Shown here one piece after another: positions 17,701-25,287 of a stretch of DNA of 52,994 nt. The position numbers and the translations under genes were made by a program. Source of the DNA: Lachnospiraceae bacterium (GTDB taxonomy: Bacteria > Bacillota > Clostridia > Lachnospirales > Lachnospiraceae); the NCBI GenBank assembly GCA_016281555.1, contig JAEEIV010000056.1:1-52994 (forward strand), in the 5' to 3' direction. Numbering within the stretch: the first letter of the stretch is position 1; the number at the start of each line of letters is the position of its first letter. Below the pieces are notes generated by a model that ran no database searches, was not told the origin of the DNA, and worked only from the letters and a program-made list of their open reading frames with translations.

Positions 17701-18376
17701 GCCCCTTGCGGCGAAAGAACTCCGGGAGCTCTTGGGATTTGATTATCACATTGACGACCTTTCCGAAGTGTATTCGACCTTCTCGGTCTCGGCGCTGAAG
17801 CGGGCAATGACCCCCGAATTCGAGCGTCCGTTCCGGCAGCACGCCTACGTCAAGGACGACCGCGAGAGCGGCGGGGCGGAGCGCGGGACCCTGTACCATC
17901 GGGTCATGGAACTCATTGATCCCGAAAAAACCGCGGAGGAAGCGCTTTCTACCTTAAAGAAAGAGGGCTTGATTTCAGAGGCGGAAGAAGGTAAAATAGA
18001 CGTCGAAGACATTCAGGGCTTCCTCGATTCTCCGCTCGGAAAGCGAATGACGGAGGCGCACCGGAAAGGACGGGCGTTCCGCGAGAAGCAGTTCATTGTC
18101 GGACGGCCTGCGGCGGAGATCTCTCCGGGATCGAAGATCCGGAACGAAAACGAACTCGTCATGGTGCAGGGTGTGATCGACCTGTATTTCGAAGAGAAAG
18201 ACGGTCTGGTATTGGTGGACTACAAGACGGACCGGATCGCGGACGAGGAGCGTCTCGTTCAGGAATACCGGGTCCAGATCGACCTTTACGAGAAGGCGCT
18301 GACCATGATCACGGGCAAGCCCGTGAAGGAAAAGTGGATTTATTCTTTCGCATTGCGAAAAGGCATTCTGATATGA
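14792..18376 (+). CDS. addA: AddA helicase-nuclease subunit
   Basis: The motor subunit of AddAB, a superfamily 1A (UvrD-like) helicase fused to a RecB-family nuclease, 1194 aa. Visible motifs are Walker A AAAGSGKTAVLVERI (K29), motif Ia LLVVTFTRAAAAEMRERV, motif II MIDEYQDSNELQ, motif III VGDIKQSIYRFREANP, motif V MTIHSSKGLEFPIVFV, motif VI LRVFYVAMTRAKEKLYL and the C-terminal nuclease LVLVDYKTDRI. All helicase residues look intact, in contrast to AddB. GGAGGAG precedes ATG 14792. The stop overlaps the next ATG by 4 bp. Confidence 0.96.
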   Translation: MPEWTKEQKRAIETDRRNLLVSAAAGSGKTAVLVERILQKLMRRDHPINVTNLLVVTFTRAAAAEMRERVQKELLKALTKIDEWTADWSAEERRNMKRHLKKQTLLMEQANISTIDSFCAGILRNYFHVIDMDPGTRLAGDDEIEIIKSDELKKLLEEEYAKEDSKIGFLSDYLGSSKTTDSLEDAILSLYKFSRNSVSPERALEGYLAPYRLTSVEELRAAEWNRDYLESMKKWLSGAEPYAEALVAMSSAPGGTEHLLDMAKSELQSIRAAAEAKDYNEFRQRIGFEFISLPRHTKKCACTKEDHARAKALRDAYKSVVTSLVSRASWTEEEILEEFRIARPAAEELIRLTKAFAERFAAEKKRLRMMDFNDQEHFVLDVLTENGAPSDVAKSLTDDFDEIMIDEYQDSNELQEAILTSFARRDPATGEPVNVFMVGDIKQSIYRFREANPDLFNEKYKQYATMTTAPEAEKVELAANFRSRPGVTDAVNFFFKKWMREDVGGVEYTKEAYLNPKGHFPETDLPVGNDTVIRLVDPGDDTLSLEPDVAEAHMIASEIKRITDEDSGIYVKADDDHVRKATYKDVVILLRSLKDGDVLQDVLESYGIPSYMKRKAGFYETFEVQFAVHYLTVIDNPHDEVALTAVLRSPIVGLTSEDLARMVAGTKRKTRASYLAVLKKYADRETDAAAEKLKQFFTTLERFRILAGEMKLSMLLRTMFRETGLLLFVNALPGGDQRLANLNELVEKAAKFEETSLIGVFNFIRYLKRNRERSDEGEVGTVGENENLVRIMTIHSSKGLEFPIVFVSNLDKNMNVKDEQKVILKHGQLGIGLKVVQPELRIIRKTTFYREVMKDSMHREMLGEELRVFYVAMTRAKEKLYLTGALKNSTTKLEELEETFRSGGEKLSFNEVASAGSYLKLLLSAYRYGSPVKFSKVVTPSDLSLEEVEEAESRYLKREVMQEELSRSVLPLAAKELRELLGFDYHIDDLSEVYSTFSVSALKRAMTPEFERPFRQHAYVKDDRESGGAERGTLYHRVMELIDPEKTAEEALSTLKKEGLISEAEEGKIDVEDIQGFLDSPLGKRMTEAHRKGRAFREKQFIVGRPAAEISPGSKIRNENELVMVQGVIDLYFEEKDGLVLVDYKTDRIADEERLVQEYRVQIDLYEKALTMITGKPVKEKWIYSFALRKGILI

Positions 18377-19026
18377 AGAAAACAGGATTCAAGAAAGTGC
18401 TGCTCAGGATCTTTGGCGGACTGGCGCTGCTTATATTGCTCGCGGGGCTCTTCGTGGCCGTCTGCCGCCTCATCGTGATTCTCAGCACGAAAGACCGCAT
18501 CCGTACGCTGGAAAGCGCCGTTGAAGAGACGGCAAAAGAAGGGAAATACGACGCAGCCATCGTGCTCGGCGCGGGCGTCTGGAGAAACCGGCAGCCGAGT
18601 CCGATCCTGAAAAACCGTCTGGACGTCGCATTGCAGCTCTATCAGCTGGGCATCGTCGAGAAGATCGTCGTGACCGGGGATTACCGGCCCGGTGAATACG
18701 GCGAAGTGGACGTGATGGCGGAATACCTCATGAATGAAAACGTCCCGGAAGAGAAGATCGAGATCGACTACAAGGGCTTTTCCACGTATGAAAGCATGGT
18801 CCGGACGTCGACGGAATTCGGATTGAAGCGCGCGATCGTCGTGACGCAGCACTATCACCTGTACCGCGCCATGTACATCGCGAAGGCGAAGGGACTGGAC
18901 GTTCGAGGCGTCATTGCCGAAACTGCGGGCAGTTTCACCCAGCGCGCCGGCTGGACGGTGCGGGAATGGGCAGCCACCATCAAGGATATGTTTTACTGTA
19001 TGATCAATAAGGAGATTCCCCAATGA
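18373..19026 (+). CDS. YdcF/SanA-type DUF218 protein
   Basis: A 217-aa membrane-anchored protein of the DUF218 (ElyC/SanA/YdcF) family, linked in other bacteria to envelope integrity and polyprenyl-linked sugar metabolism. One N-terminal helix (GGLALLILLAGLFVAVCRLIVIL) precedes the domain, which shows DAAIVLGAGVWRNRQPSPIL, KIVVTGDYRPGEYGEVDVMA and AIVVTQHYHLYRAMYIAKAKG. ATG 18373 overlaps the addA stop (ATGA), and the 3' end overlaps rfbF the same way, so all belong to one operon. The exact substrate is unknown. Confidence 0.85.
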   Translation: MKKTGFKKVLLRIFGGLALLILLAGLFVAVCRLIVILSTKDRIRTLESAVEETAKEGKYDAAIVLGAGVWRNRQPSPILKNRLDVALQLYQLGIVEKIVVTGDYRPGEYGEVDVMAEYLMNENVPEEKIEIDYKGFSTYESMVRTSTEFGLKRAIVVTQHYHLYRAMYIAKAKGLDVRGVIAETAGSFTQRAGWTVREWAATIKDMFYCMINKEIPQ

Positions 19027-19796
19027 AGACAGTCATTTTAGCGGGCGGACTCGGGACCCGGATCAGTGAGGAAAGTCATCTTCTGCCGAAGCCGATGATC
19101 GAGATCGGGCGGAAGCCGATGCTCTGGCACATCATGAAGATCTACTCCACGTACGGGTACAATGATTTCGTGATCTGCGCCGGCTACAAGCAGGATGTGA
19201 TCAAGGAGTATTTCGCGAACTTCTACACGTACAATTCCGACATCACCTTCGATCTTCAGAACAACACGGCGACCGTGCATTCTTCGCACGTGGAACCGTG
19301 GAAGGTGACGATCGTGGATACCGGGTATGACACGATGACCGGCGGAAGAGTGAAGCGGATCGAGAAATACATCGGGGATGAGCCGTTCTTCCTGACCTAC
19401 GGCGACGCCGTGGCGGATATCGACATTCCGAAACTGCTCGAGTTCCACAAGAAGGGCGGGCACATTGCCACGCTGACGGCGGCGAACATTGCGCAGATGA
19501 AGGGCGTGCTGGCACTGGACGAAGAGGGCCGCGTCGAGAACTTCCGCGAAAAGGAAGAGGCGGATTCGACGCTGATCAACGGTGGCTTCATGGTCATGGA
19601 ACCCGCGATTTTCCGCTACCTGGACGGGGATGAGACCGTGTTCGAGAAAGGCCCGATGCAGCGGCTTTCGGAGGAAGGCGAACTTGACGCCTACCGCCAC
19701 GACGGCTTCTGGCAATGCATGGACACGCAGCGCGAGAAAAAGAAATTGGAAGAGCTCTGGGAGAGCGGAAACGCGCCCTGGAAGATCTGGGAATAA
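19023..19796 (+). CDS. rfbF: Glucose-1-phosphate cytidylyltransferase
   Basis: A 257-aa nucleotidyltransferase that makes CDP-glucose from CTP and glucose-1-phosphate, normally the first step to CDP-linked 3,6-dideoxyhexoses or related surface sugars. The signature GGLGTRISEESHLLPKPMIE, then IGRKPMLWHIMKIYS and TYGDAVADIDI fit RfbF closely, and the length is right. No CDP-glucose 4,6-dehydratase lies nearby, which is unusual. It overlaps ydcF by 4 bp and is followed by a terminator, so it is the last gene of the addBA operon. Confidence 0.9.
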   Translation: MKTVILAGGLGTRISEESHLLPKPMIEIGRKPMLWHIMKIYSTYGYNDFVICAGYKQDVIKEYFANFYTYNSDITFDLQNNTATVHSSHVEPWKVTIVDTGYDTMTGGRVKRIEKYIGDEPFFLTYGDAVADIDIPKLLEFHKKGGHIATLTAANIAQMKGVLALDEEGRVENFREKEEADSTLINGGFMVMEPAIFRYLDGDETVFEKGPMQRLSEEGELDAYRHDGFWQCMDTQREKKKLEELWESGNAPWKIWE

Positions 19797-19809
19797 AGAA
19801 AAAACGAAC

Positions 19810-19853
19810 AGCCCGTCGCGAATGCCGTCGAGGTTTTGGCGATGGGCTTTTTT
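19810..19853 (+). terminator. Rho-independent terminator after rfbF
   Basis: The stem AGCCCGTCGC / GCGATGGGCT (19810-19819 and 19839-19848, one G-T pair) is followed by a run of T at 19848-19853. The galactosidase ribosome site starts only a few bases later. Confidence 0.8.
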
Positions 19854-19865
19854 ATCGGAGGGAAC

Positions 19866-22139
19866 ATGGCAATTCTTGTCAATGAAGCGGAAAGAATCAT
19901 CACACTGCAGACGAAAACCGCGACGTATCAGATGAAGGCGGACGAATGGGGTACGCTTTGGCATACCTATTACGGGACGAAGACGGCGGAGGACGATCTG
20001 TCCTATGCCTGCTTCATGCGGACGCGGGGGCATACCGCCAATCCTTACGAGACCGGAATGCAGCACCGTGAATATTCCCTGGAAACGATCCCGCAGGAAG
20101 TGAGCGCATTCGGCGGCGGCGACTTCCGGACGACCGCGCTTCGCGTCCGGTTCGCGAACGGGACGGAAACCCTGCGGTTAAAATACGAATCGTTTGAAGT
20201 GCGGAAAGGCAAGTACGGCCTTCCCGGTCTTCCGGCGGCCTACGACGAGACCGGTGACGCAGAAACGCTCATTATCCGGCTTTCCGATCCCGAGTACCCG
20301 ATCGCGGTCGAGCTGTATTACGGCGTGTTTGCGGAGGCGGACGTCATCACCCGTGCGATGCGCGTCGTCAATCAGGGCGACGAGCCCTTCTATCTTGAAA
20401 AGGCGGCTTCGCTCGGTCTGGATTTCGCGCACGGAGACTTCGATCTCATTACCTTCCCGGGACGCTGGGCGAAAGAGCGCGTGCCGGAACGGCTGCAGCT
20501 TCGGCATGGAATGAACTCCGTCGGGTCGCTCCGCGGTCTTTCGAGCGCGCAGGAAAACCCGTCGGCGATTTTACTGGACCGCGCGGCGACGGAAACCTCC
20601 GGTGAGGCGTACGGATTTGCCTTCGTTTACAGCGGCGACTTCTTATTGGAAGCGGAACGCGATACCTACAACGGCATCCGGCTGTTAGTCGGCATCCATC
20701 CGGATCATTTCGAATGGAAGCTGGAGAAAAACGGGTCGTTCACGACGCCGGAAGCCATGATGACTTATTCGGACACAGGCATTTCCGGCATCAGCCTCCG
20801 GTTCCACCGCTTCATTAATGAGCACATCATTCGCGGCAAGTGGAAGACGGCGCGCCGGCCGGTCCTCATCAACAACTGGGAGGGCACGTATTTCCGGTTC
20901 ACGGGCGAGAAACTGATCGAAATGGCCCGCGCGGCGAAGAAAGCCGGTGTGGAACTGTTCGTCCTGGACGACGGCTGGTTCGGAAAACGCGACGACGACC
21001 GCAGCGGACTCGGCGATTGGACGCCGAATGAAGCAAAACTCGGATGCACGCTGGCGGAACTCGGCGACCGTATCCGCGAGACCGGGCTGGAATTCGGGCT
21101 CTGGTTCGAGCCGGAAACGATCTCCGAAGACAGCGACTTGTACCGCGCCCATCCTGACTGGGCGGTGAAAGTACCGGGGAAAGCGCCGGACCTCTCGCGC
21201 TATGAATTGCTGCTCGACGTCAGCCGGACGGAGGTGCAGGATCACCTCATTGCCGAGCTTTCGGCCCGGATCCGGGAAGGAAAACTGGCATATCTCAAGT
21301 GGGACTTGAATCGCAGCATGACTGACCGCTATACGGCCTCGTTGCCGGCGGACCGGCAGGGCGAAATGACGCACCGGTTCATGCTCGGGACGTACCGGAT
21401 CATGGAAGCGCTTCGTACGGAATTCCCGGAACTCCTCATCGAGGGCTGTTCCTCAGGCGGCGCGCGCTTCGACGCGGGAATGCTGTGTTACACGCCGCAG
21501 ATCTGGACCAGCGACGACACCGATGCGATCGAGCGGCTGTTCATCCAATACGGGACGTCGATGATCTACCCTGTAAAGACCATGGGCGCGCACGTGTCCG
21601 CCGTGCCGAATCACCAGACCGGACGGAGCACGTCAATGAAGACGCGGTCCACGGTGGCAATGAGCGGCACGTTCGGCTATGAATTGGATCCGACGAAACT
21701 GGAGGAAGAGGAAATCGCGGAAATGCGTGCCGAGATCGACACGTTCAAGGCGCTATACGACCTGTTGCAGAACGGGGACTATTACCGCCTGGTGCCGCCG
21801 ACGTCCGACTCCTGCACGGTCTGGGAGCAGGCCGCGAAAGACGGAAGCCGCGCACTCGTAAACGTCGTCTACCACGCCGTCCGGCCCTGTCCGCTCAGCG
21901 AACATTTCCGGGTACAGGGGTTGAAGGATGAGTGGAATTACCGGATCTCTCTGGTGGACCCGGCGGATTCGGAGAAGCTGGACAACAGACAGAAAGCCTT
22001 GTTTGACGGCAGCATTGCGAGCGGTCTCGCACTTCGGACCGTCGGCCTTTACGCGCCGGTGCAGTCGCTCTTCAGAGGAAAAAGCGGCGTGACGGACTAC
22101 CCGGCGTTTCAGATACTCATTGAAAAGACGGATCGGTGA
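19866..22139 (+). CDS. GH36 alpha-galactosidase
   Basis: A 757-aa cytoplasmic alpha-galactosidase that cleaves terminal alpha-1,6-galactose from raffinose-type sugars or melibiose. GH36 signatures are clear: FVLDDGWFGKRDDDRSGLGD, the nucleophile D480 in LKWDLNR, GCSSGGARFDAGMLCYTPQI and the acid/base region WTSDDTDAIER (D550). The N-terminal beta domain and overall length match the long tetrameric GH36 group. No signal peptide is present. ATG 19866 follows GGAGGG. No sugar transporter or regulator lies beside it; the preceding terminator suggests a separate transcript, though no promoter is evident. Confidence 0.93.
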   Translation: MAILVNEAERIITLQTKTATYQMKADEWGTLWHTYYGTKTAEDDLSYACFMRTRGHTANPYETGMQHREYSLETIPQEVSAFGGGDFRTTALRVRFANGTETLRLKYESFEVRKGKYGLPGLPAAYDETGDAETLIIRLSDPEYPIAVELYYGVFAEADVITRAMRVVNQGDEPFYLEKAASLGLDFAHGDFDLITFPGRWAKERVPERLQLRHGMNSVGSLRGLSSAQENPSAILLDRAATETSGEAYGFAFVYSGDFLLEAERDTYNGIRLLVGIHPDHFEWKLEKNGSFTTPEAMMTYSDTGISGISLRFHRFINEHIIRGKWKTARRPVLINNWEGTYFRFTGEKLIEMARAAKKAGVELFVLDDGWFGKRDDDRSGLGDWTPNEAKLGCTLAELGDRIRETGLEFGLWFEPETISEDSDLYRAHPDWAVKVPGKAPDLSRYELLLDVSRTEVQDHLIAELSARIREGKLAYLKWDLNRSMTDRYTASLPADRQGEMTHRFMLGTYRIMEALRTEFPELLIEGCSSGGARFDAGMLCYTPQIWTSDDTDAIERLFIQYGTSMIYPVKTMGAHVSAVPNHQTGRSTSMKTRSTVAMSGTFGYELDPTKLEEEEIAEMRAEIDTFKALYDLLQNGDYYRLVPPTSDSCTVWEQAAKDGSRALVNVVYHAVRPCPLSEHFRVQGLKDEWNYRISLVDPADSEKLDNRQKALFDGSIASGLALRTVGLYAPVQSLFRGKSGVTDYPAFQILIEKTDR

Positions 22140-22183
22140 GAAAAAAATGGTTCTGGCGATTACCGTAGAACCCTGAGGTTCGC

Positions 22184-22330
22184 TTACTGTATCTCCTCCG
22201 CGTAACTTACGTAATCGAGCGTGTTCAGCGCCTCAATGATCTCCTTGTGAGACTTGTACTTTTTGAGTTCCTCCCGGGTGATCGTGAGCGCGACCGGAGA
22301 AGTGATATTCAGGAGTTCAATAAAGCTGCT
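22184..22330 (-). pseudogene. C-terminal gene remnant, unknown family
   Basis: On the minus strand an open stretch of 48 codons without any ATG, GTG or TTG start near its beginning reads FIELLNITSPVALTI, then REELKKYKSHKEIIEALNTL, and ends in TAA at 22186-22184. The composition looks like real protein (helical, charged), but an in-frame stop at 22333-22331 closes it upstream. It is best read as the tail of a decayed gene. I do not recognise the family. Confidence 0.4.
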
Positions 22331-22374
22331 TCAGCAAGATGCGGCCTCCCGGGCATTGCCGCTAAAAGTGAGAA

Positions 22375-22413
22375 AATGAAAAAACCCGCCCCTCGGGACA
22401 GGGTTTTTCATTC
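22375..22413 (-). terminator. Bidirectional-looking terminator after the small ATPase gene
   Basis: The stem AAAAACCC / GGGTTTTT lies within a longer near-palindrome flanked by ATG/CAT. T-runs occur on both strands. It lies 15 bp past the stop of the minus-strand ATPase gene, which it probably serves. Confidence 0.75.
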
Positions 22414-22427
22414 TAGTCACGATATGC

Positions 22428-22853
22428 TCATAAGGAAATGATGATCTTATCGTAAAGCGCCGGATCCAAATCCTCTTTATTCTTCGAAACGCTGAGAATG
22501 AAATCCACGCTGCAGAGCTTGCTGATTTCTTCCAGCTGATCGATGTATTCTTTAATGCCGGCATTGTCGTCCGTGAGCCGGGCGTTCTTCAAGAAACTGT
22601 CCAGGAAGATCTTCTCCAGATCGTGATCCTGCGAGGCAATGCCGCAGATGAACCCGATGAATTCATCGCCGCTCTTCAACGGGAACCGGGACGCGTCGAT
22701 CAGACGGACCTTCCGGTTCAGTTCATACATGTGTTTGTTATTCTTATCGATGTATACGATGTTTCCGGCGGCAGTGTTCACTGCAGAATTGGCCATGTCG
22801 AGAAGATACTTCGTTTTTCCCTTGCCTTTTTCACCGGTAATTAATGAAACCAT
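22428..22853 (-). CDS. Small P-loop ATP-binding protein
   Basis: A 141-aa protein with an N-terminal Walker A (GEKGKGKT, residues 7-14) right after the first strand MVSLI, a likely second strand IVYIDKNN, and a late hydrophobic strand VDFILSVS that could be the Walker B region. Similar short proteins in Clostridia are often labelled as PilT-like ATPases, but nothing here shows a pilus motor. The function is unknown. GGAGGTG precedes the ATG, with a strong promoter and a terminator, so this is a complete single-gene unit flanked by two gene remnants. Confidence 0.7.
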   Translation of the reverse strand: MVSLITGEKGKGKTKYLLDMANSAVNTAAGNIVYIDKNNKHMYELNRKVRLIDASRFPLKSGDEFIGFICGIASQDHDLEKIFLDSFLKNARLTDDNAGIKEYIDQLEEISKLCSVDFILSVSKNKEDLDPALYDKIIISL

Positions 22854-22891
22854 GTCAGGGCACCTCCGTGTTATTTTATTACGGTATTTAC

Positions 22892-22920
22892 ATTATAGGA
22901 GATTCCTACGGAAAAAGCAA
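22892..22920 (-). promoter_or_regulatory. Promoter of the small ATPase gene
   Basis: Minus strand: -35 TTGCTT (22920-22915), 17-bp spacer, -10 TATAAT (22897-22892), 38 bp ahead of the ATG. Confidence 0.75.
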
Positions 22921-23043
22921 GGCGAAATTCACAGGTATTGGTTTGCTTCCAAACAGGAGTACGTGGAGTTCTTGGATTCGATGACGATGGACTGCGAAGC
23001 CGTCACGTATGAGGAGGATGGATCAATTCTGATCCGTGTCTGA
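22897..23043 (+). pseudogene. Plus-strand remnant of a small gene
   Basis: An open stretch of 48 codons ends in TGA at 23041-23043. It reads RFLRKKQGEIHRYWFASKQE, then YVEFLDSMTMDCEAVTYEED. The composition is typical of a real small protein, but no standard start codon lies in frame at the right place and its beginning lies over the promoter of the minus-strand ATPase gene. A truncated gene end is the simplest reading. It overlaps the convergent 4Fe-4S gene by 21 bp. Confidence 0.35.
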
Positions 23044-23961
23044 AACGCTTTTGCGGTTTGTAAACGGCAGGACCAAGCCTGACCGGATCGCTTTCGTCGG
23101 GCAGACGTTCACGCATTTCCCGCAGCGGACGCAGTCGATGCTGTTCGGTTTTTCGTACACCGGGATGCCGAGGCCGCAGACCTTCTCGCAGGCGCCGCAT
23201 TTCGTGCATTTGGTTTCGTCGACGGTGTAGCGGAAGAAGGCGAATTTATTGAACAGGCCGTAGACCGCCCCGAGCGGGCAGAGATAACGGCAGAAAGGAC
23301 GCCACAGAAGCAAAGACAATAACAGACACAGTACGAGCAGGCCCACCTTCCAGGAGAAGAGGAAGCCGGCAGCCTCCCGGAAGCCGTTGCCGAAGAGAAC
23401 GAGCGGGATCCCGCCTTCGAGCGTGCCGACCGGGCAGACGTACTTGCAGAACCAGGGATCGCCGAGCCCCGTGAGGTCCTTGACGGCGAGCGGCAGGATC
23501 AAAACGAAAACAATGAGAAACACGAAACGGAGACTGCGGAGGATCTTTTCCCCCGGCAGTCTCTTCAGTTTTTTAAAGAAGGGGATCTTGTGGATCAGGT
23601 CCTGAATGAGTCCGAAGGGGCATAAGAAACCGCAGACGAAACGGCCGCCGAGACTGCCGACGACCATGAGAAAGCCGATGACGTAGAACGCCATCTTGTA
23701 ATCGCGGCTATTGAGAACGGCCTGCAATGACCCGATCGGACAGGCGCCGAGCGCACCGGGGCAGGAGTAGCAGTTCATGCCCGGAACGCAAATGTACTTC
23801 GTGACGCCCTGATAGATCTCGTGCTTCACGAACCCGCGGAGATACCCGTTCGTCAGCGCGGCGAAGCAGGCCTGAATAATGAGCCGGATCCTCTGGGAGC
23901 GCTTGAGACGGGACGCGGGGGAGTCCTTTTTCACTTGTTTGGAGCTGGAGTTTTCTTTCAT
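23023..23961 (-). CDS. 4Fe-4S membrane protein (NapH-like)
   Basis: A 312-aa polytopic membrane protein with ferredoxin motifs, of the NapH/RnfB-adjacent type that passes electrons across or along the membrane. Membrane helices alternate with CxxxCP-type motifs: CYSCPGALGACPIGS, CGFLCPFGL, CKYVCPVG and CRYLCPLGAVYG. The C-terminus has two classical 4Fe-4S sets, CTKCGACEKVCGLGIP and CVRCGKCVNVCPTKA. The frame stays open further upstream over the CD1871A gene, but ATG 23961 (MKENSSSK) is the sensible start. Together with the TlpA and CxxC proteins it likely forms a thiol-redox electron relay. Confidence 0.85.
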   Translation of the reverse strand: MKENSSSKQVKKDSPASRLKRSQRIRLIIQACFAALTNGYLRGFVKHEIYQGVTKYICVPGMNCYSCPGALGACPIGSLQAVLNSRDYKMAFYVIGFLMVVGSLGGRFVCGFLCPFGLIQDLIHKIPFFKKLKRLPGEKILRSLRFVFLIVFVLILPLAVKDLTGLGDPWFCKYVCPVGTLEGGIPLVLFGNGFREAAGFLFSWKVGLLVLCLLLSLLLWRPFCRYLCPLGAVYGLFNKFAFFRYTVDETKCTKCGACEKVCGLGIPVYEKPNSIDCVRCGKCVNVCPTKAIRSGLVLPFTNRKSVSDTDQN

Positions 23962-23986
23962 AAAAAATGAATCAGGCGGGGATCTG

Positions 23987-24136
23987 TCATCCGATGCCGA
24001 TGCATTCGAGGCAGATCCGGATCGCCTTCTGGAAAACCGTGAGCGCCTCGCCACGGGTCACGCCGATCACGATGAAGGCAATGCCGGTGAGCAGCAACCC
24101 TGCCGCGATGAAAAACGGGATCAGACGGCGCTTCAT
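23987..24136 (-). CDS. CD1871A family CxxC small membrane protein
   Basis: A 49-aa protein with one transmembrane helix (IPFFIAAGLLLTGIAFIVIG) and a C-terminal CLEC motif (C42, C45). It matches the CD1871A family, short CxxC proteins encoded in Clostridia next to TlpA-like and 4Fe-4S membrane proteins, exactly the neighbours seen here. The start at 24136 overlaps the tlpA stop by one base. The CxxC may shuttle electrons to or from the TlpA thioredoxin fold; this role is inferred from context. Confidence 0.8.
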   Translation of the reverse strand: MKRRLIPFFIAAGLLLTGIAFIVIGVTRGEALTVFQKAIRICLECIGIG

Positions 24137-24750
24137 CACTCCGCCTCCGAAAGCAGTTTCTCGAAAACGGCTTTCCATTGCTCGTAAGAGCGGGATCCGA
24201 TGACGGCCTCTCCGATGGTTTCTCCGGTTTCATCGACGAAAAACGTGGTCGGGACAGCCGTGACGCCCTGCATGAAGCGGGCTGACAGGGATTCCGAAAG
24301 AACGAGGTGCCGGTAATTCGCGCCGGTCTGCATGATGATGCTTTGCGCGCTTGTGAGAACGGAATCGACCGGATGATAGGCGTAATCGGCGGAATCGCAG
24401 ATGATGCCGATGATCTGCACGCCCTTGTCCGCGTATTCCGCGGAGAGTTTTCCGAGTTCCGGCATTTCCCGGATACAGGGACCGCAAAACGTGCCCCAGA
24501 TGTTGACCATGGTCAGTTTGTGGCCGGAGAAGATCGCGTCGGTCACTTCATTGCCGGAAAGATCGACGGCCGTGAAGGACGGGGCAGGCTCGGGCAGAGT
24601 CGCTTCTTCCGAAGACGTCTCGGTGGGAATCGCGGTGACCTCGCCGGAAGACGGTGTAACGGAAGGCGCGGGATCATTGCCGCAGGCGGAAAACACTGCC
24701 GCAGCAGTAAGAAGTGTGCTCAGAAGCATGATTCGAAGGAAAGATTTCAT
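24136..24750 (-). CDS. TlpA-like thioredoxin-fold lipoprotein
   Basis: A 204-aa secreted lipoprotein with a thioredoxin fold. The signal peptide ends in a lipobox-like FSAC (C23), followed by a Ser/Thr/Glu-rich linker and the redoxin domain. The active site is WGTFCGPC (C89, C92), within VNIWGTFCGPCIREMPELG, and the cis-Pro loop is VTAVPTTFFVD. It would reduce or exchange disulfides outside the membrane, fed by the CD1871A and 4Fe-4S proteins encoded downstream. ATG 24750 is chosen because it gives a proper signal peptide; the frame stays open to 24801, but that stretch covers the promoter's -10 region. Confidence 0.88.
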   Translation of the reverse strand: MKSFLRIMLLSTLLTAAAVFSACGNDPAPSVTPSSGEVTAIPTETSSEEATLPEPAPSFTAVDLSGNEVTDAIFSGHKLTMVNIWGTFCGPCIREMPELGKLSAEYADKGVQIIGIICDSADYAYHPVDSVLTSAQSIIMQTGANYRHLVLSESLSARFMQGVTAVPTTFFVDETGETIGEAVIGSRSYEQWKAVFEKLLSEAE

Positions 24751-24799
24751 TAAGTTGACTCGCCGGATGAATTCAGAAAACCGGCGCCTCCGCAAAGCC

Positions 24800-24829
24800 A
24801 TTGTATCATAGGACGTCTTGAAAAATCAA
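24800..24829 (-). promoter_or_regulatory. Promoter of the TlpA operon
   Basis: Minus strand: -35 TTGATT (24829-24824), 18-bp spacer, -10 TACAAT (24805-24800), about 50 bp ahead of the lipoprotein start. Confidence 0.65.
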
Positions 24830-24918
24830 TCGATAATAGGAGGAGCGCAAAAGAAACGTAAAAAACAGAACAAAGAAAGCGAGAAACAAAGCGAAAGAGA
24901 AGCCAATGTAGTTAACGT

Positions 24919-25275
24919 TTGAATTTAAGGGCACAGCCAAGGAAGAAGCGTGTTATAATAAAAGTCAACATCTTGGGAGATGAATTATTTGAACATGCCT
25001 TTGGTGTTGGTAACGATGTAATCGCATATTCCATTAAAGACCACATCTATCTGAGAAGAAATTCGGTCTCAATATTTAGCGATACCGTTCACGAAGGAAT
25101 GCATGTGATGGATTATATTAGTGGCTTTTTATCGAAGAATGACTCTCTAGACACGATAACAAAAGAAATAAGAGCATTTGCGGCCGAACACCACTTTCAA
25201 AAAGCATCCGGACTGAGAATTGAATTTAACAATGAAGATGAAATTGTAGTTCATGTCTGGAATAACTATAAATAG
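24919..25275 (+). pseudogene. Truncated polymorphic-toxin C-terminal zincin module
   Basis: The frame opens with TTG at 24919 just after an in-frame TAA and has no Shine-Dalgarno. It encodes about 118 residues that look like the C-terminal toxin tip of a larger protein. It contains HEGMH (H58-H62, an HExxH zinc motif) in SDTVHEGMHVMDYISG, followed by EIRAFAAEHHFQ with a possible third ligand at E83. This pattern resembles zincin toxin domains at the ends of RHS and other polymorphic toxins. The region is much more AT-rich than its neighbours, and no secretion or repeat region precedes it. It is probably an orphan toxin tip left by recombination, or a small stand-alone metallopeptidase. Confidence 0.5.
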
Positions 25276-25287
25276 GAGGGAGATAAA

